Assembly (NCBI GenBank): GCA_963920525.1
Contig: OY986438.1
Span: 194,089,962 to 194,153,961, forward strand
Direction: 5' to 3'
Source: Dichetophora obliterata
Taxonomy: Eukaryota; Arthropoda; Insecta; Diptera; Sciomyzidae
DNA length: 64,000 nt
Position numbers and translations under genes: made by a program
Notes under the pieces: generated by a model
Database searches by the model: none
Seen by the model: the letters and a program-made list of their open reading frames with translations, nothing else
Told to the model about the DNA's origin: nothing
In this document: one piece after another, positions 24,008 to 35,667 of the stretch
How the letters are laid out: each line of letters opens with the position of its first letter
How positions within the stretch are numbered: the stretch's first letter is position 1

Positions 24008-26172
24008 TGACTTGACTTATTGACACTCCAAGTTGCTCGTGAAAGCAATTAAACATATGACGCAAATCGTTCACATCGGTCGGCAGCCCTTCTTGTTGTA
24101 TTAAAACTTTTAAATTAGTTTTGGTCTTACCCTCTATGCATGTAGAATCAGGGGCTTTATGCATATAGGCGAGATACAGACGGACGTTGTTATAGACGCT
24201 GTTCTCTCTAAGACGAGAAAGGGCATATCTGCTTTCAGTGTCTGCACAGGAGTTCAATGTTAATTTCACTCTTGGAGGTATTAGAGGGTCTAAAAAGGTT
24301 TCAGGGTTACCAGGTTGATTGGAAGGGATGTTATGGAAAGGAGATGGGTCTGAAGTGCGGGGATGGATGGTTGGTGGGTTAATTGATGATTTAGTGTCTA
24401 CGGAGGGGGATGGAGACGGGTTGAGAGTATGGGAGTGAATGAAATTCGGATAGTTGGTAGATGTGTTTGTTGGGTTTTCTCTTGAGTCGGAGACGGGTGA
24501 AAGGTTGAAAGATACACGGCGACGTTGTGTGATAGGTTGTGTGGGAGCTGACTTTTGATATAAGTTTGCAGGAATTAGATTACCGTTGTGCTTGTTTTTG
24601 CTGTAGTGAGTTGTGGTATTTTTAAAAGAATTGTCATTGTTGACCGATCTGGGCTTATGACTGATCTGTGGAGAGAAGGTGGGAAAAATATTGGTTTTAA
24701 GTTCCCAGTTGGGGACAGAACTGCGATGGGGTTTACGAGAATTAGGGTTGGAATTTAAGCTGGAGTTTGGAATACCATTAGAAATAATATTATTTGATTT
24801 TGTTTTAGGCTTATAACTATTGCTTATCTTATGATTAGATTTAGTGTTTATGCTAGGATTAGAAATAACATTAGAAAAACTTGAATTAGACTTAGGTGCA
24901 TAACTTAGAGATACGTTTGCCTTAGATATATTTCTCGGTTGCCAGGTTCTGCCAGGTTTGACCGTCCACCTAGATATTTGTACATTTCCGTGTTCTTGCA
25001 TACCACCGGAAGGACTCAGGACCATCCAAGCGTATTTAGATGGTAAGCTAAGTTTAAAACTGCTTAACTTGGACCTGCGTTGGAGATGTTTTTTGGCAAT
25101 CGGATATGGTGAGGCGGAATTTTTTTAAAAAGTATGTACGCACCCAGGATATACTTGCTTTAGAGGGAAAGCCTTTGATAAATACAGTGATGCACTCATT
25201 TTGGTTGATCGAATTTAACTTTTGGATGCGGCTTTCCCATTCTGGTATTGTCCACGAAGTTCCAAAACGTTCGATAACTCTTCTAGGTGCAGCGATTGGA
25301 GTTGTAAGCATGGTGGTGTCTGAGGCAATGGTAGAATCAATAGTTATACTATGTTGCCTTGTAGGTAAAGGGGCAGCTGATGGAAGATGCTTGGATGCTA
25401 AAGTGATTTCGTCGAAAATAGAGGAGGAGTTATGTTGAAGCGCCTGTGGTGGTGGGGATTCAACTCTAATGGGGGCTGATCTAACTTCATCTGCTATATC
25501 TGCGAGCGTCACACGGAACACATCTAGATCGTCGCTGATGTCACTCATTTTTTGAAATAGTATTTCAAGCATAGGATCAGGCTGCAGAGGTGTTGATTTA
25601 GCTGCACTTGACTTAGATTGTAGTGCAATATCCAAATCATGTCGCAAAGAAGAAAGGTTACTCATTATATTTTTGTTGGAGTCGTCATTTCTTAAGATTT
25701 CGAAGCCATTTTTTACTTCTTTTTTAAGCTCATTAATCGCTTCTTCATAATGTAAAGCTTTCTCACTATCTCTTACTATTTCAGTTAATACTCTGAGGTT
25801 CTTTGAAATAGTTGAGATGTCAGAGTTATTTGCTTTACACATGGACTCTATTTTGGCTACATCATCAGATAAGTGTGTAAAGACGTCGAAGTTAGGTTGG
25901 TTACTGCAGAGTAGTTTATAGTTTGAGTGCAATGCCTTTAGAGAATCGCTCAAACATTTAATGGCGAGCATCACATGTGAAAGCGACAAATCCCTACACT
26001 CGTCACAGAAAAATTTAAAATGTGAAGAGTAATCCTGAATGTAGTTCAGACTCCTCTTTGTCATGCCCACACAGCAGCCGTGGTAAGATTTCCCGCAGAG
26101 ACCATTGCAGCTCAGTGTTAGTGCATTTTTGTCCTCAATAGAGCAGTTGTTGTTGGCACAAGTGAATTCCAT
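23910..26172 (-). pseudogene. LINE ORF1, RNA-binding-type protein, frameshifted
   Basis: ORF1 proteins of CR1-type LINEs coat the RNA. The ATG at 26172 (MEFTCANNNC) is preferred to one 13 codons upstream because the zinc finger follows at once. A C4HC3 PHD-like pattern runs over about residues 4-58 (CANNNC, CNGLC, SYHGCC, FFCDEC). Helical, coiled-coil-like sequence follows. Around 25054-25057 the frame meets TAA, and the downstream part, open to 23910, lies one base over, reading through KYAWMVLSPSGG into a Ser/Asn/Pro-rich tail. The two parts are therefore one gene broken by a single indel, unless the family uses programmed frameshifting. The last 98 bp overlap ORF2. Confidence 0.75.
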
Positions 26173-26605
26173 TCTTAAGTTATTTATAAGGCACGAAATG
26201 ATGACACGCACAAATTTTTTTATTTTTTATTTTTATAGGTTAATGCTTGACTATTGTTTTGGGTATAAATAACAAATTGAATCTGCTGGGTCAACAAAAG
26301 CACATTAACTTAGTGAGTTAGTTTTTATTTAATGGTTTGTTGTTATCACTTTCGATTGTTTTGCTTTCATTTGGATTTAATTTAATTTAATTGGGTCACT
26401 TTTTCTGTTGACTGTTTATTAAATAGCCCGCTGAACCTTTAGCTGTGGACGAGTGAAAACGCAAACTTTGCACTTTTGATAAATGGTTTAATTAAAGGTT
26501 CTGTAAATTTAAATACTGTTAAATGCAAAGAACTTCACGAAAGAAATTTAAGAATATTGCGGAGCTTACAAAAACACGACTGAACTCTTCGACGGTTGAA
26601 ATAAA

Positions 26606-27455
26606 CTTTTATTAAGTTTTTTCTTTGCATATACATACATGAAGAAATATATATTAAACAGAATCGTTCTAAGCTTATGTGAAATCGTACCATTTTGAAG
26701 AATTTAAAGCAAACATCGGATCATCAGATTCGCGTCTGAAAATTTTAACAAACCCGATATATCGCTTCATTGGGCAACTCTGTATGAAAGAGTAACAGAA
26801 AGAAATCAGTTTTTGGTAAGATAGTTGGTGAAAAGATCCTAATACTCTTACTAATTATATGAGTTCAAACTTTTGAGCTTTTATTTGTTTTTTTTTTCAG
26901 CATTATCAACAATTTAAGATTTAGGTCAAACTATGACTCAACCATGTTACCAGATCAGAAATGTATACAGACAGTTTATTTTGTAGTTTTTTTTTTTTTA
27001 AAATAAGTCTCAGCTCTTTTATAATGCTCTCGTTTGAATTTTTTCGTTCAGAAAGTCTCTTGAAATTCCACTTATTCAGATAGTTATGCATAACAAAAAC
27101 AATTTATTAAATAAATTGTCCTAAATAAACTCAGTTATGGTAGAAACAACCTTAATCATGTGGCGTATAAGTCCGATACACCCTATTCTACTAAGAACCA
27201 ATGAGCTAAAAATATATAGGTACATATTTTTCTGAATTCAATCAATTGCTATTGCTGGCATAAGCGCTCATTTGCAAGCATACCAAAATATTTGTATTCG
27301 TTGAAAATTTTCTTTATAGTTCACATATAGTTTAAACAAAAATTTTATGTAATACCGTTTTTTCACAAGAAAACAAGTAAAAGCTTTTGTTCTCATATTG
27401 TTCACATATAGTTTTTGAATATTAAACATAGAAACTTTTATTTTTGACTTCATTA
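26606..27455. other. AT-rich spacer
   Basis: I see no gene or clear repeat between the LINE leader and the MITE at 27456. Confidence 0.4.
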
Positions 27456-27705
27456 TCGACGGCCTAATTCTAATACGACGTAAGTCAAAATTATCTATTG
27501 TTCAGGAGGCAAAGAAAACTTTTTATTATTTGTATGAAGTTCATACGATAATGTAAAGTTTCAAACGTTCTACATCCCTTTTTTTCATACAAACATTAAA
27601 AACTAAAAAAGGACATAGATGTAGTTTTGACTAATCTACCTTAACCGCTAATAAACGTTATTTTGCCCAATTTTGACTTACATTCTATTAGAATTAGGGT
27701 GACGT
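27456..27705. mobile_element. TA-target MITE, copy 1 (250 bp)
   Basis: This copy shares TAATACGACGTAAGTCAAAA, TTCAAACGTTCTAC and CGCTAATAAACGTTA with the copy at 32571-32833. Its ends are inverted, with GTAAGTCAAAATT near the left and its complement near the right, and TA lies at both flanks (27454-27455, 27706-27707). It is non-coding. Confidence 0.85.
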
Positions 27706-28794
27706 TATTCCGTTTTTCAATATGAAATACCTTACAGGCTCTGCAGAATGTGTACAGTGTATTGAGAAAAAATTCCATGAAAATATCGTGCTGCAGGGTA
27801 TATTTCTCAGTATTCCCAAATTCATCCTGCAACTTCTTACAGAAAAAGAACTCACATTTTACTTTTTTTTAGACCCAAAACAGACTAGGAAGAACTCCTT
27901 ATATTATGTTTTCCCCCCTTTTATGCTTTTCCTAATAGACACAACAAACAAACAAACCTAATGGTCTTCATTTTGAAATGAATTTTAAATTTCCAACACG
28001 AACACCTCTTATTTATTTCATCTAATCAACAATTATCGAATACATTTCAGCAGGAGCTAATTTAATTAAATATGTAAATTTAAAATATTCCTTTAGCTAG
28101 CTTAAAGTGTAGATAAAATAAACTCACACGTATTAACCTCAATCGATATTTGAAACTTGACCCAAAAACTAGCTTATACACAAAATATTGTAAAATGTAG
28201 AAACAACGAGTGGCAAAGGGAGCGCAAAGGCCGAAGTTTAGGGAGTAAAAGAAAAAACAACAACAGGCCAAGGACTTACTTTAACGCTTAATTAGTTTAG
28301 TAACGTGTGAATAAGCCCAAAACATGCACACGTACATAAAAAGGGCACGCAACCACAGAAACAGACAAACATGCACGCACGTACTTCAGCTAACATTAAA
28401 CTAGCTATAAACATTTCCGGAGTGAATTAAAAAAAAATTAAGTGCCACATTAAAATCGTAGTCAAGGAAGCAGATTTCAATTCAAACATCAAGCTAAAAC
28501 AAATTGAAACACAAACATTAAGATGAGCTACATTAACTTCGCAACATTAAACAGCATCAACTCCAAATTAAAGATTTTTCGCCAGTTTCCAATGTAAGGG
28601 GGCGGGTGGGGGTGGTTGAGCATAGAGCTGTTGCTACAAGACTTGTGCTTGAGCGCAGCACAGATTAAAGATTGATGAATCTCTTCAGTTTTAGCGTTTC
28701 ATCGATTTTTGTTATCATCTGAGGTAACGCTTTAAGGCAGCATTTTAGTCTAGAGGCCCGAATTTTGGTCGATAAAAAAGAACCAATAAATATT
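27706..28794. other. Unassigned non-coding DNA
   Basis: AT-rich to about 28260, then A/C-rich (28270-28590), then a G-run (about 28597-28615). No gene was recognised. Confidence 0.4.
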
Positions 28795-30572
28795 TCTGTG
28801 GTCACAAGCTTTAACCGCTTAAGTCAAGTTAGGACAAAATGGAGTTATTAACGTGACTGGAATCACAACATGCGAATCTATATGCCAACAAAATTTGATA
28901 CGTGTTGTATAAAATTTACGGGTGCTGCAGCGAAAAAACCAAATAACTTAAGTCATTTTTAGCAATAATTATTTTGCAATAACAGCCTAACTGGTACATT
29001 TTTTTAATACATTTTCCAACTCAATATTTTTATTTGGGAAAAACAGCTAAAATTGAGATTAGATCTTCTCAAATCATTAGAAAATGTTCCAAAGTTGAGT
29101 TAAGTGGTAAGGGCAAAATACAGTTTGTATGTTTTGTCTTCCTATTTTGAGTTAGGTCACTATTCCAAAAAAAAAAGTCTGAACGTTGAGCAATATCAAA
29201 AATCATATCTTTAATTTAGCTTCTTTTCCGTATCTAAAAGTTTATAAAAAAGATGGCAAAGTCAATTTAGGTTTTTAATCCAAATTATTTTAGGACGAAA
29301 ACTGAGTTGAGGCATTGTCACAACTCGAGTTAAGCGTAAGGATAAATTTCAGCATTACAAGTGCACTTTAAAGAGTAACCAAAGAAATGCAAACATCTTG
29401 AAATTTCACACAATTTTTAGAGAAATCTTGAAAAGTAAAACATATATACTTCTTTCACAATTTAATTTGAACGAATTTTAATTTAGTTAGCTCAGGAAAT
29501 TTTCATAAAAAAGCAAGCTCAGCCGAAAAGTAATTAGCAAAGGTAAAAAATAATTTTAATTACTATTTTTTTCAAATACATAATCGAAAAAATATAAAAC
29601 TGTTTTTTGTTAGACGTAGAATTGCTGCAGCAAATGAAAAATCGTGAAGCATTTAATTTTGATTCTAATGATTAAAGATTCTATTAAAGATCCAGATTTT
29701 CGCTCAACATCTAATTCAGAAATTTCAGGAAGTTCAGAAGACGAGGAAAATCTGTTTTTAACGCACGGTCGAGTGCAATCAGTAAAAAATAAAATATTGC
29801 ACTTTTAAACGCAATAGTGGTGAATTATTTGAAACATTTTCTGGAAACGAAAATAAGGCCAGAGTTTGACAAAGATTTGACGAATGCAGGAAAAAATGTT
29901 GAGAACAAATTTTGTATGAGCAGGAAAAACTACTTGCTTGATATACTACAGGTATATCATCATTTCCTGCGAACATCATAAAAACTATAAGGGACTTTCC
30001 ATGTATATCCATTGAAAAAAAGAGCTGCTTTACCTCAAACAGTTCATAAATCAAGAATAATTTACGTTCAAGCGAGGATGAGCGAAATGTACATCCTGAC
30101 TTGGTTGAATATGTTGCAAATGATGAATAATGAATAATCTATTTAAATATGTGCTTTCTTTTGTTTTGTCTTTAACTGGTTTTAAAAATTGTGTTATTTA
30201 CGTACAAACAGTTTTAATTACTTTCTTAATTCACGATTTCAAAAAATATATGACTTTATGTATTTACAATTTCAAATAAAATAAATATAAAACAGCATGA
30301 GTTTTCTTTATCTTTGTTTTCTGGTTTAATCTCCGATGATGATTTAAGAGTTAAAGAAAATAATTGATTAGGTGACATAATAAAATGATTCGACAATCAC
30401 ATGTTTCAATCAGAATCTTAAACCGCGTTTCCACAATAAATTTTTCTGATGTTTGCACACAATTTTGAACGTGTAAACCTTGTTTTCTTTTTTTAAAAAA
30501 ATTTACTGTGGAAACGCTGTTTTACTCAATAAAAAATTTTCTGTTCTTAGCTGTTATACCTTGTGGCCACAG
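28795..30572 (+). mobile_element. Non-autonomous element ending in TCTGTGGTCACAAG
   Basis: The left end reads TCTGTGGTCACAAGCTTTAA, and the right end, reversed, reads TCTGTGGCCACAAGGTATAA, so the termini are inverted repeats. The left 840 bp (to about 29630) recurs inverted at 41360-42227. Near 29646-29805 is a short coding-like relic (REAFNFD, DPDFRSTSNSE, SSEDEEN) with one shift. This is probably a decayed DNA transposon; the superfamily is unknown. It holds a smaller MITE at 30424-30518. Confidence 0.55.
30424..30518. mobile_element. Small MITE with GCGTTTCCACA ends
   Basis: GCGTTTCCACAATAAATTTTT faces its complement AAATTTACTGTGGAAACGC about 90 bp on. A related copy lies inverted at 33866-34016 and shares GTTTACACGTTCAAAATTGT in the middle. 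Confidence 0.7.
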
Positions 30573-30873
30573 ATTTATGCTATCCATTTTCTTATCACTT
30601 ATTTATTCATATTTTAAGAATTTTCGAAAAAAATTAAAAAAAAATAATTTTTAACGAAGTTACAAACCCTTCCAAGAAAAAAAAATGGTCATCTGAAAAA
30701 TTGTAAAAATTTAGTTTAAAAATTTAATTGTAAAAATACAAATTATGGCAAAAAAACCAAATTATCTACACTAAATTATTAGTGTAGACAAAAGAACTTA
30801 AAAAATATAAATAACTAGCAAATTGTATTAATTTAAAGAACCAAAAAAATTACATACAGAACAGTTTAAGGTT

Positions 30874-31333
30874 TCTATAGTAATAAAACTCATTTTCTGT
30901 TTGTTTTTTTTTTTTTTGTTTGTTTGTGTGACCTTTATACAAATCTAAACGGCTCAACGGATTTGGCTCAAACTATGCACTATATATATTGTTATATACT
31001 TAGTTTTTGTCACGCCTCCTTCGAAACTTTTAATCTAACGGTAATTTTGTTATAATACTTTTTACAATCGGAGTTTTTTGTGTATTTAATTTTAAAAAAA
31101 TTTATTATTTTGACTTAAAAAGCTCCCATATTTTCAAAATTGTAGATATTTTTAGTACGACGTTCTTTTCATTAAACATCGTCACCTATTAATGAAAAAA
31201 AAAAAACAACATGAAAATCATAGTTTGGACTTTCGATGCAAATATCTCCGTTCTTCATATATATATTTCATTCAAATTTTTTTGTTCAATAAAACCACTT
31301 CACAAAAATAGTTTGAGCTGTACCGTAAGTTTA

Positions 31334-31370
<37 letters not shown>

Positions 31371-31450
31371 TTATTATTTTTTCATAAACTGTCCAAAATA
31401 TTGACTTTTTACACAAAAAATTACCCAAAAATTGTTTTTGTTGTAAAAAT
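30874..31450 (+). mobile_element. Helitron-like 5' end, copy 1
   Basis: It starts TCTATAGTAATAAAACTCAT and then carries TTTGTTTGT and ACAAATCTAAACGGCTCAAC. The same sequence, inverted, lies at 50285-50849. The TC start plus AT-rich lead is Helitron-like; no 3' end was found. A (TA)n microsatellite (31335-31367) lies within. Confidence 0.5.
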
Positions 31451-31499
31451 AACATCAAGTAAAAAATGCACATTTGACGTGTGCTCGTGTGTTTGAAAG

Positions 31500-31860
31500 A
31501 AATTTGCTTGAATTTAGTAAAAATTTGCTATTTGGGTTTATTATAACTTAGCATATATTTGCTTGAGTTTAGTTAACATTTGCTAAACGATTTTATAATA
31601 ACTCAGCAAATATTTGCTTGAGTTTAGTAAAAATGTGCTATTTCAGTTTATTACAACTTAGCAAATATTTGCTTGAATTAAGTAGGAATTTGCTTTTGCA
31701 GTTTATAATATCTTAGCAAAATTTTGCTTGAATTTAATATAATTTTGCTTTTTCCTAAATACAAGAGGAATGATTTCAATTTAGCCATTTTTTTCTAAAA
31801 TCACACCAAGCATCATCAAGCAAAACATTTGCTTGATTCAAGCAAAATAATTATCTCCGT
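31500..31860. repeat. Tandem repeat of about 60 bp units with TTTGCTTGA core
   Basis: AATATTTGCTTGAGTTTAGT or close variants recur at about 31502, 31558, 31612, 31669 and 31725, separated by TTGCTATTT and TTATAACTTAGCA. A palindromic end, AAGCAAAACATTTGCTTGA, lies near 31818 and is followed by CTCCGTGTG. Confidence 0.7.
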
Positions 31861-32311
31861 GTGACATTGTGTGACCGTCTTAAGAGATTGTTGATGCGAG
31901 AAATATTGCTTTGACGATTATTTTGTACAAGAAGGCCGGCCTTTTTTATTTATATCAATCTTCTTAAGGCAATACATGTCAAAAGAATTAAAAAAATGTC
32001 TTCTTTTGTTTTGTTTTGGAGCGCAGCAGTGAATGTATTAGTATCTCACACTTCACCTTGGTCGAGGCTCTTCTGTTTTTTAAGCGAAACTTTACACTCC
32101 TTATTTTGTGATTTTTAGAAACTAATTTCTTAGACTTAAATATGCTTTTTGCTTGCGTCTATTATAACAAGAAAATATTTTATTAAAAATATTTCTTTGT
32201 ACACTGTGAGTGTATGAGCGAGAGCTCATACCCCTTCGAATGAAAGTTCTACAGGCAACCTACCAATCCAAATCCTTTAGTTACGCAAAGTGGTTCATTC
32301 AATATTAAGTA

Positions 32312-32942
32312 TTGACTGAAACTATGTTGCAGCCGATCTCAATAGTCTATTAAAAGGATTGTGTGTTTGCTGTCCTATATATCCTACATTTTTAGCAACA
32401 ATCCAAACAACAAAAGCAGCAAAAAAATAACAAAAATATTGCTTCTAGTTACTACACGATGTCATCAGCATCGTTAAGTAAGTGTTTTTTTTTTATATTA
32501 ATGCTTGAAGCTGTGTCGCAGCAGATCACAATAATCTTTTAAAACGATTGTGTGTTGGCTGTCCTGCATACCATCGGCCTTATTCTAATACGACGTAAGT
32601 CAAAATTATATATTGTTCAGGAGGCAGAGAAAACTGTTTATTGTTTGTATGAAGTTCTTACGATAATATATTGTTTCAAACGTTCTACCTCCCTTTTTTT
32701 CACACAAACATTAAAAACTAAAGGTTCCGATTGAAAAAGGGCATAAATGTAGTTTTGACGAATATACCTAAACCGCTAATAAACGTTACTTTGCCCAATT
32801 TTGACTTACATTCTATTAGAATAAGGGCGACGATATCCTACATTTTTTGCAGCTATCGAAACAACAAAAGTAGCAAACAACAAAAATGTTGCTTCTACTT
32901 ACTACACGTTGTCATCAACATCGTTAAGTAGGTGGTTTTTTT
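32312..32942 (+). repeat. Tandem duplication of about 190 bp, second copy split by a MITE
   Basis: Copy 1 is about 32312-32490 and copy 2 is 32502-32570 plus 32836-32942. Both contain GATTGTGTGTT, GCTGTCCT, TATCCTACATTTTT, TGTTGCTTCTA or TATTGCTTCTA, and CATCGTTAAGTA. The MITE at 32571-32833 sits at the matching point of copy 2. Confidence 0.85.
32571..32833. mobile_element. TA-target MITE, copy 2 (263 bp)
   Basis: Ends are CGGCCTTATTCTAATA at the left and, reversed, CGCCCTTATTCTAATA at the right, flanked by TA (32569-32570 and 32834-32835). The unoccupied duplicate at about 32370-32380 shows the original site, so the boundaries are well fixed. It relates to 27456-27705. Confidence 0.92.
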
Positions 32943-33433
32943 GTGCTGTTTTTGTTTCATCTTTTTTTTTTTTCTTGAACAGCTCGAAGGAAAAATTTAC
33001 AACTGACCCCAAATGCGTTGACAAGTGCATTGACAAAATCGTTTTCTAAGTGACAGCAAAAAAATATGACATCAATTTTAATTTACTTATGAAATGCAGG
33101 CATTACATTGGCAAGGTATCTAAAATCCTTGTTAAATTCATTTTTAGTGTTCTATGAAACTACAAAGAGGTTCGCTTCTCTCGTGTGTCAAACGACGTAC
33201 CTGTTTGTTTTTTTTTCGCTTTATTAGCTGAGCACAAAAAGATAAGACTAGAGATCAACATGGAGTTTATTGAAATTCTCGTCACAGAAACGCGTGAAAA
33301 GAAAACGATTAAGCTATGCGTTGCATCGGAAATATGTTCTTAAGAAACCTAACACTGTTATTCCACAAAGCTATTTTTAAAATATGAACAAAAGAAAGGG
33401 AGAAAACATCCCTATAAAATTCTGTAGCACATA

Positions 33434-33475
33434 TCTGTGGTCACAAGGCATAACAGCTAAAGTCAGTTTTTCATA
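33434..33475 (+). mobile_element. Solo end of the TCTGTGGTCACAAG family
   Basis: TATCTGTGGTCACAAGGCAT, then AACAGCTAAAGTCAG, matches the termini of the 28795 and 48647 elements. The partner end was not found. Between 32945 and this point I see no gene; a 28-codon frame starting at 33260 has a good ATG context but no other support. Confidence 0.5.
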
Positions 33476-33865
33476 CTTTTCAGTAGAGCAGTTTGAAGTT
33501 TTAAACTGTTCTGTAAAATATTATGCAACACTGACAACAAAAATTTGTATGCAAAATTGTAGGAAATTAACATAATTTGTATATCCGTTTATTTGCGTCT
33601 ATTGTACTCAATAGGAAAGGGGCGGGATAGGCAAAAACGCAACACAGGTTGTTTTTCCTTTAAAAAAAATTATCGTTTACGTTTCCTATTTCCAGTTTAG
33701 CTTTTATGTTTTGAGAAAAATGGCAAAAATAGTTATCCTAAGTCAAATTTGTCTGTTATGCCCTGAACTTATAAAACAGTTCTAAGACAATTAACTTGAG
33801 TTAAGTTGATATTCCAAATTACACGTACATGATCGAACATTTTTTTTTTTTTTATTTAAGAATTT

Positions 33866-34016
33866 GTTTCCACAGTCAATTTTTTTGCACAAGAAAAGAG
33901 AGAAACGTACCAATTTTTGTTGTAAATTACTTGCAATTCAAAATATTGCAAGCATAACAAGGTTTACACGTTCAAAATTGTATTCAAACATCAGAAAAAG
34001 TTATTGTGGAAACGCG
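33866..34016. mobile_element. MITE with GTTTCCACAG ends
   Basis: GTTTCCACAGTCAATTTTTT faces AAAAAGTTATTGTGGAAACGC. It is a relative of 30424-30518 in inverted orientation. Confidence 0.65.
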
Positions 34017-34021
34017 GCTTA

Positions 34022-34176
34022 GGCTGCCCGCTGAGTAAACGCCGAAGCAGGCAGGCAGGCAGGCAGGCAGGCCCTGCAAAGAAACGAGATAGAAATAACT
34101 TTTTTCTCTTGTTCACATAGTTTTCCTGTGCCTGTCTGCCTGCCTGTCTGCTTCGGCGCTTACTCTGCGGGCAACC
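34022..34176. mobile_element. 155 bp MITE with TTA target duplication
   Basis: The left end reads GGCTGCCCGCTGAGTAAACG followed by CCGAAGCAGGCAGG, and the right end is its near complement (GGTTGCCCGCAGAGTAAGCG reversed). TTA lies at both flanks (34019-34021, 34177-34179), as in PIF/Harbinger elements. GCAGGCAGGCAGG runs lie in the arms. Confidence 0.8.
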
Positions 34177-34230
34177 TTAAGGTTCCGATTGAAGCATATG
34201 ATTGGCAAATCATTTTGTTATGTCACCTAA

Positions 34231-34475
34231 AGAGCCAACTAGGATACACAGACTGTCAGCGCAAACTGTCTAATAGTGTATTTGGCTGTTTTAAGTTTGT
34301 GCAGATATCTGCGCAAAAATTTAAATATTTTGATTTTCAGTTGTGCTTGCGCAAACCGTCTGTACAGTAAAAAAATCAAGTCAGCGCAAACAAAGTCTGT
34401 GTAGTGTTTGGTCGTCGCTACGACGATAAAAAAGTCTTGTTTAGCGCAAACAGTCTACGTAGTCTATTGGCTCCT
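34231..34475. mobile_element. 245 bp MITE with TAA target duplication
   Basis: Inverted ends AGAGCCAACTAGGATACACA and AGGAGCCAATAGACTACGTA (reversed) are each followed by GACTGT. TAA lies at both flanks (34228-34230, 34476-34478). Internal TTGCGCAAACxGTCT blocks repeat in both orientations. Confidence 0.8.
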
Positions 34476-34569
34476 TAACTGTGGGTGTAGACCGCCTGAA
34501 CGAACGAAATAAACCGGTTTCAACACTAAGCCCGAACGAACACCGTTCATTATAAATTTATCGCGAAAT

Positions 34570-34720
34570 AAGTTATTCTAAATTAGATGTTGAACGAAAA
34601 TCTGGATCTTTAATATAATCATCAGAATCAAAATGAAATGTTTCACGATTTTAAATTTGTTGCGACAACTCTGCGTCTAACAAAAAAAATTAATTTTTGA
34701 CGTAGAATTACGTCTTACAG
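34570..34720 (-). pseudogene. Relic related to the coding-like stretch at 29646
   Basis: On the minus strand TAAAGATCCAGATTTTCG and AATCGTGAAACATTTCATTT match 29646-29720 closely. Both copies carry stops. The peptide style (acidic, Asp/Ser-rich) resembles the N-terminal region of some DNA-transposon proteins, but the family cannot be named. Confidence 0.45.
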
Positions 34721-35358
34721 CGCAGTTTGTATGGGGGTCATTTTCACGAACTTTTTCAAAGTGATATTTGACACTTTGGGGTATACCTACAGCCTTTAAT
34801 ATTCATCGTACAAAGAAAAAAAAATGCCAAAATATTAGTTTTAGTGGGAATAAAACGAATCTATATATATAAAAATGGATGTATGTATGTGGGTATGTGG
34901 GTATGTGGGTATGTGGGTATGTGGGTGGGTATATGGCTATATCACGTATAGACTCCAAAACCGCTGAACCGATCTTTATGAAATTTTCAGGGAAAATAAA
35001 GCCACATCTTGAGAGTGTTCCTGTGAGGTTTCGTAACGATTGGAGAAGGGGGCGTGGTACCTCCCATACAAGCCAAATTTGCTCCATCGATCACAAACAA
35101 AAAAAAAAGAAAAATATCTCACGGTTTCAATCGTAAAAAACTAAGATTTGGGGATTTTGTTCAGATGGTTACTGTTGGTAACTGTACAAAAAATGGGCGT
35201 GGTCGTTATATAAATACGCCCACTTTTTCGAAATCATGGCAATTCCGGAGTTCTGCACATTTTACAGTGAAACTTGCTCTTTAGGTGCTCCAAGAGACGA
35301 ACACAATTTATAAATGTTTTCACGCCCACTTTTAACGCCCACAAATCAATATCTATAT

Positions 35359-35667
35359 TAGGGCGGGTCAATTTGTATGGACGAATTTTTTGGTGGTCTG
35401 GCTCAGCGAAATTCGTAAAATACATGTAATTTCAAGACTTTTTCTCCACTACAGCATATACAAATTCTGAAAAAAAGCTGTGCGGACTTTCGTAAATAGA
35501 TTTTGTTCTCAATTATAAAATATGAATGTATGAATGTATGTGTATGAATCTATTTACGAAAGTCCGCACAGCTTTTTTTCAGAATTTGTGTATGCTGTAG
35601 TGGAGAAAAAGTCTTGAAATTACATGTGTTTTACGAATTTCGCTGAGCCAGAATTTGACCCGCCCTA
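35359..35667. mobile_element. 309 bp hAT-type MITE inside the Helitron
   Basis: Ends are TAGGGCGGGTCAA and its complement TTGACCCGCCCTA. ATCTATAT directly flanks both sides (35351-35358 and 35668-35675), an 8 bp duplication as in hAT elements. The two arms are nearly perfect over about 130 bp (AAGTCCGCACAGCTTTTTTT, GAGAAAAAGTCTTGAAATTA) around a short AT-rich loop at about 35510-35550. Confidence 0.85.

Larger units (their letters stand above)
20651..26605 (-). mobile_element. CR1-clade-like LINE, nearly complete
   Basis: Read on the minus strand, it has a 5' leader (about 26605-26173), an ORF1 with a PHD-like zinc finger, an overlapping ORF2 with apurinic endonuclease and reverse transcriptase, a short 3' UTR, and a 3' tail of AATA repeats (20651-20669) rather than poly-A. 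The YADDLKLY form of the catalytic box and the PHD-type ORF1 point to the CR1 clade, as in fly CR1-like elements, rather than jockey or I. The leader edge near 26605 is approximate. No target duplication was recognised. The open ORF2 suggests a fairly recent insertion. Confidence 0.85.

Noticed and set aside
33260..33343. 28-codon frame with a good ATG context
   Set aside because: Too short, with no splice donor or homologue recognised.
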